Positions 12,101-22,067 of a stretch of DNA of 64,000 bases are shown here, in pieces; position 1 is the first letter of the stretch, and every line of letters begins with the position of its first letter. The position numbers and the translations under genes are program-made. The notes under the pieces were generated by a model. It saw only the letters and a program-made list of their open reading frames with translations, ran no database searches and was not told the origin of the DNA. The stretch comes from Nitzschia sp. DOCU1 (taxonomy: Eukaryota > Bacillariophyta > Bacillariophyceae > Bacillariales > Bacillariaceae), in contig OX595987.1 of the NCBI GenBank assembly GCA_951394045.1, positions 2,480,001-2,544,000 on the forward strand, given 5' to 3'.

Positions 12101-14151
12101 CTGATTCCATTTGGCATCCAAAGAGCAGGATCTGTGCACTTGTTTTTCACAATATCGCGAATGAGGACCACTACCACTTCACCTAGCGACAAAGAAGTGG
12201 TGTCTTTCGTGGATTCAATGTAGCCGAGGTCGCTCCGAAACAAAGCTAGCCATACCATCCGCCAGGAGTTAGCCAGCGAAGACAAAGACTCAGTTTGCAC
12301 TGACGGGGAACGACGGTAGAATAGAGCCGTGGACTCCGCCAAACGACTCAGAGTAGCAACAATACATAGCTGGTTCTGGCGACCGCCAGTGGGCCCGCCT
12401 TGCTCTTCCAGTAAGGCTGCAAGAAGAAAGACAAGCAGAGCGAAGTCATCCACTGTGCAGCGCTGACATATCACCAGGTCGTCGTAAACTAGATCCCTGG
12501 GTTCCAAGCTCTCCCAGCCGTCAAAGATGTTGGACGTCCAACATTGCCCAGCTGGAAACAACTCCGCAGAAGCACCAATGATTCTCAAATACGAAAGAGT
12601 GGGCATGGAGGAGGAGGCGCCGGAGATGCTTCTTGCAGGACCCACTATCCGCTCCAAGAATGGGAACTTCTTCTCAAGATCTGCTACGGCCGACTCTATC
12701 CCAACTGGCGACTCCGATAGACTATGCTCGGAACTGTACTGTTTTGTCGCAAAGGTCCGCCAACCCACTTCACTGGCAAGGTGCGAAAGTACGTGCCTCA
12801 TCCAGGGGCTGTTGGTAAATGTCGATGTTGGACAATCCTTTGGTCCAATGATCTCTTGGTCAGACCATTCGCCGTCTTTTGTACGTGTCTGCAACGATGA
12901 CAGCAATGCCACTGTAGTGCTTTCCACGGTATCCCATTGCTCCTTGCACAAAAATTCTTGCTGTGCGCTGGCGAGCAATCGTACCGCCAGTTCTAAATGC
13001 TGGCGCTGTCGGTACTCTAGCGGCGTCCAACAAACAGATCGCCTTTTACCGGCGGTCGGCGATGTCATCTTGTCTTCAAAGAAGCAAGGCAGGTCTTTCA
13101 TGACGACATCCAATAACTGATCAAGAAGTTCCGGGGTCAGCGACGCTTTCCCCAGGTTACCCATGTGCCCCGCTACTCTGCCTTGAACAGCCCCAGCATA
13201 CTGACTGAGGAACAGGTGCGCCAGAAGAAACGAGTGTAATGACTCTTTCAGTGGCGTTACCGCTTTTGAGTAACATTTTCTCGCATGTCGAAGTATGGAG
13301 CGCCCAAAGCGCTTCACAGGCCCAATTGAGTAATCGGGATGAAAATAAATCATGGACGTAATGGTGTTGTAGAGATGAGGAAGTGCTTTAGCTTGCGGCC
13401 GTAGGGGTTTCTTTGGATCATCCAGATACGACTTGAATAACAACGAAACCACACGGAAGGTATCATTAAAGAAAATATGCATTTCAATGCCCAAGCGTTT
13501 TGTCGTGGTAAACAGGTTGTCCAACGCCTTGGCCGCTTCATTAAAGAAGGCAAGATTTTCTTCCTCTACTTCCGCCGTCAAGTAATCCAAAACTTCATCC
13601 AAAATACAAGCGAAATCATTGTGATACTTAAAGACCCCAACATACTCCGCTTTAGAGCACAGGTAGCTGAGCATTTCCAAGAGTTCGAGGCGACCGACAG
13701 TAACCGCCTCTTCATCGTTCAGAAATGCCAGGCAATATTTCAGTAGGCACCGAACTGCCTTTTTTGCAAGAAGGGGAATAGAAACCGACGGGTCACCGAG
13801 GATCTCGTTGGATTTATCACATGCAAGCAACAACCTGTAGGGCAGCTGAACATCGTGGTCGGTTAATTTCACCTTTTTCGCCGCCACAATGGACTCTGCA
13901 ATATTTATGGCGCCCATAACGATTTGACTCCACATCCCGGACAGTGCTCGACACCGCTTTGCTGCTACAGAATCTTCTTCTGGCCAATTTGTGCTTTCGG
14001 GTGTTGCTTCCACCAAGAGTTTTCGCAAAACTGTCTCGTTCTTTAGCTTGTTGAGAAGCACCATCCCAAGATCGCGCCTCGCCTTCACTTTTGTTTCCGT
14101 TCTCAGATCATTTGTCAATCTGCGGATCTCATTATAGGTAGGGGTACTCAT
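3169..14151 (-). CDS. ATM: ATM-type PI3K-related checkpoint kinase (TAN-HEAT-FAT-kinase-FATC)
   Basis: Two exons, 14151-3727 and 3648-3169, are joined across a 78 bp GT-AG intron (CAAG|GTGAGT...TTCAG|CTG, phase 0), giving 3,634 residues. The ATG at 14151 is the first in frame and leads straight into a TAN-like motif (LTNDLRTETKVKARRDLG, near residues 13-30). A long alpha-helical HEAT-type region follows, then the FAT region and the kinase domain: QLVKGEDEIRQD with the ATP-binding Lys near 3282, GIGDRHISNI (catalytic loop, near 3445-3453) and HIDFG (near 3466). Exon 2 supplies VPFRLTRNMVDGMGPCGTEG and a C-terminal FATC ending GWSAWV, which separates ATM from ATR, mTOR and DNA-PK. In other eukaryotes ATM is activated by Mre11-Rad50-Nbs1 at double-strand breaks and phosphorylates S/T-Q sites. 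Without the splice the protein would lose FATC. The middle is a basic, Ser-rich stretch (about 1,110-1,130) with an NLS-like RRKRKRS. Confidence 0.95.
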
Positions 14152-15015
14152 TTCATCTGTCACTAGCGCAAACTACAAGAAAGGGAGCCGCAAACCAGGC
14201 ACAGCGATGATTAGCCTTGCAACACTAAAAACACTCAATAATCACAAACTTGCAGCCGACAAGCTGCTTACCGTCACGCCGACTGATTTCCGCCGTTTAG
14301 ACCGAGAGAAGTCAATCTCCTACCACTGCGTGGCAAGTGTATACTGAATAGAACGAACCACTCGAAATGATGTGCGAAAGACTGTTGCTTTCAATAACAA
14401 TCCACGCTGCGAGAAGGCTTCATCCGCAGGATAGAGAAATGACAATGTCAAAAACTTTGCAGTCGGTAATCTACCGCGAAAGATACTTTGGCTACCTACG
14501 ACGCCGTCGTGAGGGCAAGCATCGATGTATGTTGGCAGCCACCGTCGGTCGAGCGATCGAGTCCTGATCGACCCCTACGACCTTACCGCGAATCTTCATC
14601 GCGCGCACAGCACGCACAAATTGTAGTAATAACATGAGTACAGATAGTATATATATAGCCTTATAGTCAATCGCTTGATTTCACAGAACGCTCTCCGATC
14701 AACGCGCATTTGCGCGAAATGTGTTGTGGTGCGTTAAGCGAAAGAACAGCACGCGGGACATCACTTCTGTCTAATTATTTTTCTTTTCAACCGATCAGTA
14801 GCGAAACTGAGGCCATAGTAAGTTTCATGTGTTCGTCGCGGATAGGATTGTACTTAGATGGTCACATGTCATCGGCAATAATAGCGACGCCTGCCGACCC
14901 TTTGGGCGACGGCTCACTCCAACGCCCTCCCCTCACCAAAACACACTTCCTTCTCTCACAATTCTTGCATTTTGAAAAAGCATTTTAGAAAGTTCATATC
15001 AAGCACGACGACAAC
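14152..15015. other. Intergenic region between ATM (-) and small spliced gene (+)
   Basis: A divergent promoter interval of about 860 bp. A TATATATATAG tract lies near 14649-14660. Open frames here (for example around 14710-14988) lack codon-level or family support and are not called. Confidence 0.5.
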
Positions 15016-15391
15016 ATGGTTTTGAGGAAGCTACGAAACGTTCTTGGCAGCTGCATGCCCACTCGATCCGCCAAGGCGGTTGCTGAGCCCACTGAAGAGA
15101 TCACACACCCCGATCCTTCTGCCCTCCCTGCCGAGGTAGGTGTTTGGTTCCTTCAGGAATAATTGTACGACCGTGACCAATTGAGGCACAACGACTCATT
15201 TACTTTTTTATATATTTTAGGAGGCTGAAAAGGAGGCTGAGATCACCAAGGCTGCTTCTGAAGCCGAGGAACGTGAAGCAGTTGAGGAAGAACCGAAGAC
15301 CGGACTCATTTGCTGCGGTGCGGAGTGGAGCCTGAATCTCGGCGGCGACAAGACAGAAGAGAAGACAGAAGAGAAGACGGAAGCAGCCTAA
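15016..15391 (+). CDS. Small acidic protein with one intron, unknown function
   Basis: Exons 15016-15135 and 15221-15391 are joined by an 85 bp intron (GAG|GTAGGT...TATATTTTAG|GAG, phase 0) to encode 96 residues. The N-terminus is basic (MVLRKLRNVLGSCMPTRSAK). The rest is very rich in Glu, Lys and Ala, with a heptad-like EAEKEAEITKAASEAEERE stretch that could form a helix. A short GLICCGAEWSLNL segment follows, then a terminal repeat of K-T-E-E units. No family is recognised. The precise donor, the pyrimidine-rich acceptor and the intact reading frame across the junction are the evidence that it is a gene. Cys13 and the CC pair are the only notable side chains. It is convergent with COQ5. Confidence 0.72.
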
Positions 15392-15614
15392 TTTGAAGCG
15401 CAGGTTGATGAAATGATGAGATCGAGGCGAAAGCGCTTGTTTCGCATCTGTAATTTCAAATGTTGATGTTATGAGAGAGCTGTATGATTCCGGTGTTTTG
15501 ATCAGTCAGACACGAATATAAGTTTATAAGAAATGGAAGTCAAAACCCCCCAGAAGATTTACATTACGCCTTTAATAAAGATCAGGTGGCGGCTATGATT
15601 AGCTTTGTTTTGCA

Positions 15615-16674
15615 CTACGAAAGAGGTTTCCAGCCTTCATGGATCGCAACAATGCCGCCCGTTAGATTTGTATACTTTGCTTCTTGGAATCCAGCTTCCT
15701 TCATTCTTGATACGAGCTCCTCTTGATTTGAAAATTTCCGAATACTCTCCACCAGGTACTGATAGGAGGCGCGATCGTTGGCCACCAATTCACCCAATCC
15801 TGGAATAACATTGAAAGAATAAGTATCGTATATTTGACGGAGTAATGGATCAGGGATTTGCGAAAACTCCAGGCACATGAATCGACCACCGGGCTTCAAA
15901 ACTCTGCAAGCTTCTCGGAGGGCCATGTCCACATCTGTGACATTCCGAAGGCCAAATGCAATTGTGTATAGGTCAAAAGAATTGTCGTCGAATTGAAGGC
16001 TCTGTGCATTGCCCTCCACAAACGAGAGCGCCTTGGTCTCATCAAGAAGCGAAGAACCGAATCGTTCCCTCGCGCGCTTTTCACCAACTCGTAGCATTTC
16101 CGGGTTGATGTCGCAGACGGTAACCGAGATGCAATCCTCACCAGACGATTTGGAACGCTCGACGCACTCAGCAGCGTCAATGAAACGAAACGCCACATCG
16201 CCTGTTCCACCCGCAACTGGCGATAGAGTAACATCCGATTTGTGAGTTCTTCAAAGATCAAGTCGAGCATTCCAGTGTCTTCACTTTTCGGCGCTTACCA
16301 TCCAATATCCGAAGCTCGCTCCCAGGAAATCGTCTAACGGCTTTTGCCATGGACGCAACCGCCGAAATGTCCAATAGATAGTCCTTCCAGTAGCGATGGA
16401 TCCCTCCGCTCATGAGATCATTCATGACGTCGTAGGAATCTGCCACGCTCTCAAATACTTCCCGAACACGTCCTTCCTTTTCATGGATACCGACCGACTC
16501 AAAGCCGAAGTGCGTCTCGTCACCCTGAATATATGGCCTGGGCCGGGACGCCGACCCTGCTTCAGAGCTCAAAAACCGGACAGGTGCAGCATATCCTGTG
16601 GCAACGACAGGTCGCCGTAATGGGCAGGAGCAGCGCGACAAGCTGCCAGCAAATTTTCTTGAAAATGGACCCAT
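15615..16674 (-). CDS. COQ5: Ubiquinone biosynthesis C-methyltransferase COQ5/UbiE, mitochondrial
   Basis: Exons 16674-16299 and 16216-15615 are joined by an 82 bp intron (GATG|GTAAGC...CGCCAG|TTG, phase 1) into 325 residues. The splice restores the SAM-binding motif [17 protein letters not shown] (about residues 121-136), which neither exon contains alone. Further UbiE/COQ5 signatures are [47 protein letters not shown] and RFMCLEFS. The enzyme methylates C-2 of 2-polyprenyl-6-methoxy-1,4-benzoquinol using SAM in the ubiquinone pathway. The first 45 residues are rich in Arg and Ser without acidic residues ([18 protein letters not shown]), as expected for mitochondrial import. A plastid menaquinone/phylloquinone MenG is less likely, because there is no signal peptide. 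Confidence 0.94.
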
Positions 16675-17030
16675 GGTCTTCCTCTTCTTTTATTGTACAT
16701 AAACTGTTGGTTCTGCCTTCAGCGAGTTTATGCTGTACATAGATAGACCAGCGACCTTCGATTGAAATAGAGCTAGAGAGGGTGTGCCGCTTTACGTTCC
16801 TCTCATTTTCGACTTCGTCGGTCTGCCCCTCCACCTCAGTTCATAGTCGAAGTAGTCATGCTTGATGACGTTTTCAGTTTTCGGCGAGACCTTCCAAAAA
16901 CGCGTGATGCAGACTTCAACTTCATCAACAACGCGGACGACGACGATGAGGCATCAATCCCCATACGATACAACAATATCCGAACTAACTTATCCTACTC
17001 GACCGTCTGCCCCCCGAACCCCCGGCGAAG
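16675..17030. other. Divergent promoter, COQ5 / Rieske-like gene
   Basis: 356 bp between two divergent start codons. It contains no gene I can support. The open frames here are antisense or frame shadows of the flanking starts. Confidence 0.5.
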
Positions 17031-17603
17031 ATGCGTACTGGTGTGTTGACTACAATATGCCTTCTGCTACTGGCGGAGGCGGTGAATTCTTTCTCGCTGC
17101 TCTTGATGGCAAAACGAGGGAAAGGCAGTCTCAAAAAGGCCCTCGAGGGTGCAAGTTCGGTTTCCAAGAAGAAGGAGGGTGCTCCAAATCAAGGGAAAGG
17201 CCAAGAAATAACAGGGGTCACACTGCCTGCTGAAGGAAAGATTAAAGGGTGGGAGTTTGGCGACAAGGTCACCATGGCTTGTGCCAATGTTGGCGGTCGA
17301 TTTTATGCCGTACAAGGCGATTGTCCAAGATGCGCCTTTGACCTTTGGAAGGGAGATTTGATTGTAAATGATCCAGCTTGGGAGGAGCTTCCCCGAGTTG
17401 CCTGCCCTACCTGCGCAACGACGTATAGCATGGTTACGGGACGTGTTGGTCCTCCATTAAAACGAACTGGGTTGGCAGGATTTGTTGGGACTTTGGCCAA
17501 AACGGCTACGCAGGGAAGTAGACCCCAAAACGTCAAAGCCTTTGCAATTACGCAAGATGAGGATGGCAGAGTGTACTGTCGAGAGCGGCCGGAAGTGAGA
17601 TAA
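17031..17603 (+). CDS. Plastid-targeted Rieske-like protein with four-Cys motif
   Basis: A 190-residue intronless protein. Residues 1-20 form a signal peptide (MRTGVLTTICLLLLAEAVNS), followed by Phe21 and a basic stretch (AKRGKGSLKK), the diatom plastid presequence pattern. The mature part has the Rieske order of strands, VTMACANVGGRFYAVQGDCP...LPRVACPTCATTYSMVTGRVGPP. The ligand boxes, however, read C98-P-R-C101 and C125-P-T-C128, whereas a true Rieske [2Fe-2S] site has C-x-H and C-x2-H. It may therefore bind zinc or an all-Cys cluster, or be a Rieske fold that has lost redox activity, as reported (from memory) for the plant photosystem II protein PSB33. Function is inferred to be in the plastid only from the presequence. 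Confidence 0.8.
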   Translation: MRTGVLTTICLLLLAEAVNSFSLLLMAKRGKGSLKKALEGASSVSKKKEGAPNQGKGQEITGVTLPAEGKIKGWEFGDKVTMACANVGGRFYAVQGDCPRCAFDLWKGDLIVNDPAWEELPRVACPTCATTYSMVTGRVGPPLKRTGLAGFVGTLAKTATQGSRPQNVKAFAITQDEDGRVYCRERPEVR

Positions 17604-18023
17604 GTCAACATATGAAGTGATGGCAGTAGCATTGACAACCAAACGAAGTAACAAGGTAGCTTCATTCAGAAGCCTAGCTAGTCTATGAAGGGTGATGGGA
17701 GCGTAGCGTTTGCTCACTAGTGGATAGAAATCTATCAAAAGTGCTTTGCTCTTAATACCATTTAAAAACTAGGGAAGCTCGATGAGCTTTCGTGCTTCCC
17801 TGTCCAAGTCGAGGGAGTCAGGAACTCGTTGAGTCGAGTCAATCATACCTATTGACAAATTCGATCCATTCCCAGCCAACCAACCAAAAAATGATGGGCG
17901 AACGAAAATCTTGGGCTTTCTTGCCGCCGACACAGCGACGACGACAACGACAACAACAGAACTGGAATCAAAGGCCCGACGAAAGGGTGCAGTCTCCTTA
18001 TTGTGAACTTGATATTTTACAAA
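17604..18023. other. Intergenic, tandem (+/+) genes
   Basis: 420 bp holding the 3' end of the Rieske-like gene and the promoter of the WD40 gene. No coding or RNA feature was seen. Confidence 0.45.
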
Positions 18024-19409
18024 ATGACGTCCATAAGATCATCAGGCCTTGTGATTGCAGCAGGGACTTACGATGGTGTCCTGGCCGGCTGGGAACTGTC
18101 CAACAAACCCGGCAAAGATTCCGGCCTCGAATTGGCATTTGCGACATCCGTGCACTCGGGCAGTATTCGAAGTCTGAGTCTTGCAGCGAGTCCCAAGGGA
18201 GATGAACCAGGACCGCTGCTTTCCTGTGGATACGACGAAGCACTACGAACCCATGACTGGCACAGGCGTATGACAAGTTCGGGCGAAGTTCGGACGCCTG
18301 CGGATTTTGGAACGCCACTTTGTAGCGCTTTTGCGCCACCGATGAAACAGTCGACCCATTGTATCATTGGCTTTACAACTGGCAAAGTATGCATATATAA
18401 AAAGCGCGACTGGTCAGTGCAACATGTCCTTGCTGGTCATGAAGGCGGTGTTGGAAGCTTGGCTGTCCATCCCACCGGAAAGCTTGCGCTGAGTGGAGGC
18501 GTGTCGGATGGCAAGCTCAAATTGTGGGATCTTACGAAAGGAAGACTGGCCTTTGTCAATAAGATTAAACCATCGTCGCAGCTGGGAGCCTCAAATCGAT
18601 ATGATTCCGTCGACAGCATAGTTTGGTCCTTAGATGGAGATTTCTATGCTCTGGCCTATGGTTCCCATATTACTGTTCGAGACGTTGCTTCCGGCAAGGA
18701 TTTGCTCGATGTGGACCTCCCCAGCCGAGTCAACCAAGTTGCCTTGATGACGGGACCCGAAGGACTGTTCGTCGCTGCGGCATGTAATGATGGATCTCTA
18801 CCAGTACTCGCGGTTGACGACAGTGCCAACGAGATCCGTCGGGCAATCATGGCGATTGAACCCGTCGAATCACATTTGGCAAAGGAAGAACGGTTCAAAT
18901 GTATTTGTTGCGTGCGTGGCTACTACGTAGTGACGGCAAATAGCGCAGGAGTGGTCAGTCTCATGAATCTGGAAGGTGCAGTACGAATGATTACTGATCC
19001 TGCTGACAACGACAGCAGTGACGGTAACGACAGCAAAGACTCGGAAAGTGACGAGGGAGACTCCGACGATGAAAGCGATCTTGACTTGGCTGTCGATATA
19101 TTAGAAAGTACCCGTCTTGGAACAGGTGCTCGCATCACGTGCCTGGTGGCTTGGTGCATGGACGAAGAGACGCAAGAGGGAAAGCAACACCATGAGTCTA
19201 CTACTGTGGTTCCGACGGAAACCAAAGAGCCTAAACGGGAGCAGTCGAGAGATGAGACAAAGTCGTTGAAACGAAAAGGAGATGATGACAACGTGACGAT
19301 GGATGATGCTGCCATAAAGAAGGCCAGGTCGCTCGTCGCCGAAGCAAAGACGCTGAAGCAAAAGAAGGACAAAAAACAGAAAAAGAAGAAATCAAAAGCA
19401 AAGGATTAG
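18024..19409 (+). CDS. WD40 protein, MAK11/PAK1IP1-like ribosome biogenesis factor
   Basis: A 461-residue intronless protein. The ATG at 18024 (context AAAATGACG) is the first ATG of the frame. The N-terminal two thirds are WD40 repeats: GLVIAAGTYDGVLAGWEL, HSGSIRSLSLAAS...LLSCGYDEALRTHDW, HEGGVGSLAVHPTGKLALSGG.SDGKLKLWDL and DSIVWSLDGDFYALAYGSHITVRDV. The lysine-rich C-tail (KKARSLVAEAKTLKQKKDKK) follows an acidic Ser/Asp tract (about residues 335-360). Repeat order, length and the basic tail fit MAK11/PAK1IP1, which in yeast assists Rlp24 loading during 60S subunit assembly in the nucleolus. The assignment to this WD40 subfamily is by pattern recall. The acidic-then-basic tail would also fit other nucleolar WD40 proteins. 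Confidence 0.8.
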   Translation: MTSIRSSGLVIAAGTYDGVLAGWELSNKPGKDSGLELAFATSVHSGSIRSLSLAASPKGDEPGPLLSCGYDEALRTHDWHRRMTSSGEVRTPADFGTPLCSAFAPPMKQSTHCIIGFTTGKVCIYKKRDWSVQHVLAGHEGGVGSLAVHPTGKLALSGGVSDGKLKLWDLTKGRLAFVNKIKPSSQLGASNRYDSVDSIVWSLDGDFYALAYGSHITVRDVASGKDLLDVDLPSRVNQVALMTGPEGLFVAAACNDGSLPVLAVDDSANEIRRAIMAIEPVESHLAKEERFKCICCVRGYYVVTANSAGVVSLMNLEGAVRMITDPADNDSSDGNDSKDSESDEGDSDDESDLDLAVDILESTRLGTGARITCLVAWCMDEETQEGKQHHESTTVVPTETKEPKREQSRDETKSLKRKGDDDNVTMDDAAIKKARSLVAEAKTLKQKKDKKQKKKKSKAKD

Positions 19410-19457
19410 ACTCCAGCAAGTTTTACATAAACGTCTAGCTTTGATACGCTAATACTA

Positions 19458-20816
19458 TTATGGCACCGGAAAACTAGCGTGAAGATAGAGACTCAGAGCC
19501 CCCAGCGCAGCACCGGCAACCTGCTCCCTCGTCACCCCACCGCCGTGCTTTGCGAGAATCACTTCCTGGAGAATACCCGAGACAACTATGCCGAAAATCA
19601 ATGCAAAACTCTTGACAACAGCCCCTTGGTACTTGGTTACCATTCCCACAAGTATACCACCAAATGAATTAGATATTATTGGAACCAATGCCTTCCATGT
19701 CCACCCTTGTTTTATTCCATTCTCTTTTATCCTCTGCGCGTCGGGTGTACCAGCGGCCAAACTCATCAGGATGAACGAGGACGAAAATATTGAAAGTTCC
19801 ATGTTGAAAACATGGGGACTCCTTTGAAACTTCTGAAGGGTTCTTTGCGTTAACATCGCAGCTTTTGAACAAAACAAAGTGAGACAAGAACGAAAGAAGC
19901 AAAAGAACACAAAGTGGCAGTTCGACTCACCCAAACCACTCAGAAAGCTCGCAAATAGTGCTGGCATAATTCCCATTGTCAACTGCCGTCCCGCCTCCTC
20001 ATAAGCAGCCAGCCGTTCACTGGTTTCTGTCGCCGCAGTTTCAATTGTTTTTTCATCGCGAGCATATGACTCTTGTGATGTCGTTTCTATATCCCCGACC
20101 AGGCTTTTTGTTTCGTTCAACGTATTCATTGCGACTGTACTTTTCTGCCCTTTTAGCTCGCTAGGGGCATAACTTAGTGGTACAACCTTTTGCACTACCA
20201 GCGTGGAAAGGACCAGCAATACCAGAGCCATCACTTGTACTTGTGACTGCTTTTGACCCAAAAATATGAAACAGCACCACGCAGTTGAAAGCGTTTTCAA
20301 TTGGTTGATGATCAAGAAAGTGACAGGCGGTAGTACTTGGTTCGCCATAAGATTGCAATAATTTTGAACAACGAACAAAGCCGCAGGGAGTCCAGCCGCT
20401 ACTATCGCATCGGTCAATTTCCAGCCACTCAGAGATTCTCGAAAGTGCCCACTTGTTGCCAAAAAGAAAATGCTGAAAAGAAACTTTGACGCCTCTTGCC
20501 CCAGGATCGCAGTACTTCGAACCATGCTTGTCGGCATGAAAAGCTTCACAAGAAGAGGATGGCACCCACATTGCAAAACTAACAGGATGAAAAATGCATA
20601 CCCCTGAAGCTTAGAATCGACGAAGAGACTTGAAAAAATAGCTTCCAACGGCCTCGAGGGTATCGCGAACAAGGTTGTCGCGGTCTCATTCTGGAATGTT
20701 ACTTGCCCGTCAAATGCCATCCGATTTCTCAATTTCTTATTTTCAGAAGTCTCAATAATTGCTACGTAGATACAGATTCCTGCCAGAAGAAACGCTATGC
20801 CTTTGGACTTCTTCAT
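19458..20816 (-). CDS. Nucleotide-sugar transporter (UDP-Gal / CMP-sialic-acid type)
   Basis: Exons 20816-19931 and 19861-19458 give 429 residues. The 69 bp intron (TTTGG|GTGAGT...CAAAAG|CTGCG, phase 1) is a multiple of three and has no stop, so an unspliced reading is also open. Only splicing restores the family motif ASFLSGLAAMLTQRTLQ. The protein has about ten hydrophobic segments. Diagnostic stretches are LPAALFVVQNYCNLMANQVLPPVTFLIINQLK (third to fourth helix) and ISNSFGGILVGMVTKYQGAVVKSFA, both typical of Golgi/ER SLC35A-type antiporters that exchange nucleotide sugars for the nucleoside monophosphate. The N-terminus MKKSKGIAFLLAGICIYVAII is a first membrane segment. The frame stays open 70 codons upstream without an ATG, so I use 20816. 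An acidic cytosolic loop (about 230-290) is an insertion relative to animal members. The substrate is unknown. Confidence 0.9.
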   Translation of the reverse strand: MKKSKGIAFLLAGICIYVAIIETSENKKLRNRMAFDGQVTFQNETATTLFAIPSRPLEAIFSSLFVDSKLQGYAFFILLVLQCGCHPLLVKLFMPTSMVRSTAILGQEASKFLFSIFFLATSGHFRESLSGWKLTDAIVAAGLPAALFVVQNYCNLMANQVLPPVTFLIINQLKTLSTAWCCFIFLGQKQSQVQVMALVLLVLSTLVVQKVVPLSYAPSELKGQKSTVAMNTLNETKSLVGDIETTSQESYARDEKTIETAATETSERLAAYEEAGRQLTMGIMPALFASFLSGLGESNCHFVFFCFFRSCLTLFCSKAAMLTQRTLQKFQRSPHVFNMELSIFSSSFILMSLAAGTPDAQRIKENGIKQGWTWKALVPIISNSFGGILVGMVTKYQGAVVKSFALIFGIVVSGILQEVILAKHGGGVTREQVAGAALGALSLYLHASFPVP

Positions 20817-21453
20817 GCCTTCTACCAGGTACCGCTTCTCCACAGTAGTCGTCAGGATGGATATCAAAGACGGCTCATTGTGAAAAGTGAAGAGATTTTT
20901 ATGTGACTTTCGCCGTAGCACATTCCTGTCGTGCTTTCTTCGAGCGAGGGGGTGGGTGAAAGGCAAGAAGTGTGTCTCAGTGGTGTCGGGCTGGCGTCGT
21001 CGCCTTAATGGACGCAAACGATCCACTCAGTCGAACATTTTCTCAGCAAAAGCTATCATTTTATGGTACTCATCCTCCAGCAAGAATACTCAAAAGGGGA
21101 CCAAGCCACTGACTGGAGAAGAAAGAGTATGTACGTTATAGTTCGAAGTACACCAAAAAAATTGCCTTCTGTTTTGCTACTAGTCAAGTGCATTCGAATA
21201 AAATTTCACTTCCAAATCTCCCTTGACAATGGGTGCAATCGTTGAATCAGCAGAGTTTTGCATTTCTTGAAGCAAAATTTGGTGTCTTTGTCTGACTAAT
21301 AAGTGGAAATTCTAGTGATACTTTATAACTCTTGAGTATTGAGAAACGGAATATGGGGTTCCAACACCGAATGCGCCAGCCTTCCGCTGACCGCACCTCT
21401 CCCACCAACGGCCATATACTATCGTGGCTCGAGGATACACGCGAACCATCACC
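20817..21453. other. Divergent promoter region
   Basis: 637 bp between divergent starts. On the minus strand, 20817-21026 is an open frame without ATG continuous with the transporter. It could be 5' UTR. Nothing else is supported. Confidence 0.4.
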
Positions 21454-22047
21454 ATGGCCAAGAACCACTTTGTTTGGGTCATCATTGTTTTGCAATGGAT
21501 TGGCAACGGCTATAGTTCTCCGTTGGGGCCCAGTGACCCCAAAGTGGTGGCTGCTGTCAGCCAGCATGCGGCGACGACAGATGGTCGGTCAAGAAGTTTG
21601 ATTGATTTCGAAACACAAGATCCTGTCATGAACACCACACCCTCGAATCAGACACTTGCAGCAGAAAATGGCACAGACGGTCGTCCCCCACTTCAATTTT
21701 CATTCGTATTTCCTCTGTTCTCGGTAGCGATCATGTGGGCCATTCACAAGAATAAGCACATGTGCTGCAACGACGACACAGTCGTGGACGACTCTATTCC
21801 CTCCGAGATCATTCTTGACAGTAGCGGCACCGAGAGGGCGAGGATTGAAAAATCATCGCCAAAGCCTGACATCGAGCTCCAGAGCGTGGTTGGAAATCAT
21901 AGATCGAGAAATTCGCTCAGAAACGAAGCAGTCAAGGGGACATCAATGCTCAATCAGACCAGTTGGTCCGACGAAACCAGCCAGCAAAAGGATTCCTCAT
22001 TCTCGTGGATGGAAGAATCTTCCAACTACCGATACATGAATGATTAG
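21454..22047 (+). CDS. Predicted single-pass membrane protein, unknown
   Basis: 197 residues from the ATG at 21454, which sits in a strong context (CACCATGGCC). Residues 4-22 form a signal peptide (FVWVIIVLQWIGNGYS). The lumenal part carries N-glycosylation sequons (NTT, NQT, NGT; about residues 57-73). A membrane span (FSFVFPLFSVAIMWAI, about 82-97) is followed by a short basic/Cys stop-transfer (HKNKHMCC) and a Ser/acidic tail with several S/T-Q and S-x-E sites. No domain is recognised. The predicted topology is type I. Its stop is only 20 bp from the stop of the convergent PPR gene. Confidence 0.62.
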   Translation: MAKNHFVWVIIVLQWIGNGYSSPLGPSDPKVVAAVSQHAATTDGRSRSLIDFETQDPVMNTTPSNQTLAAENGTDGRPPLQFSFVFPLFSVAIMWAIHKNKHMCCNDDTVVDDSIPSEIILDSSGTERARIEKSSPKPDIELQSVVGNHRSRNSLRNEAVKGTSMLNQTSWSDETSQQKDSSFSWMEESSNYRYMND

Positions 22048-22067
22048 GAATTTCCTTGATACCGACT

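Noticed and set aside
14152..14163. ATM start four codons upstream (GTG at 14163).
   Set aside because: It is not an ATG. The first ATG in the frame is at 14151, and the TAN motif follows it directly.
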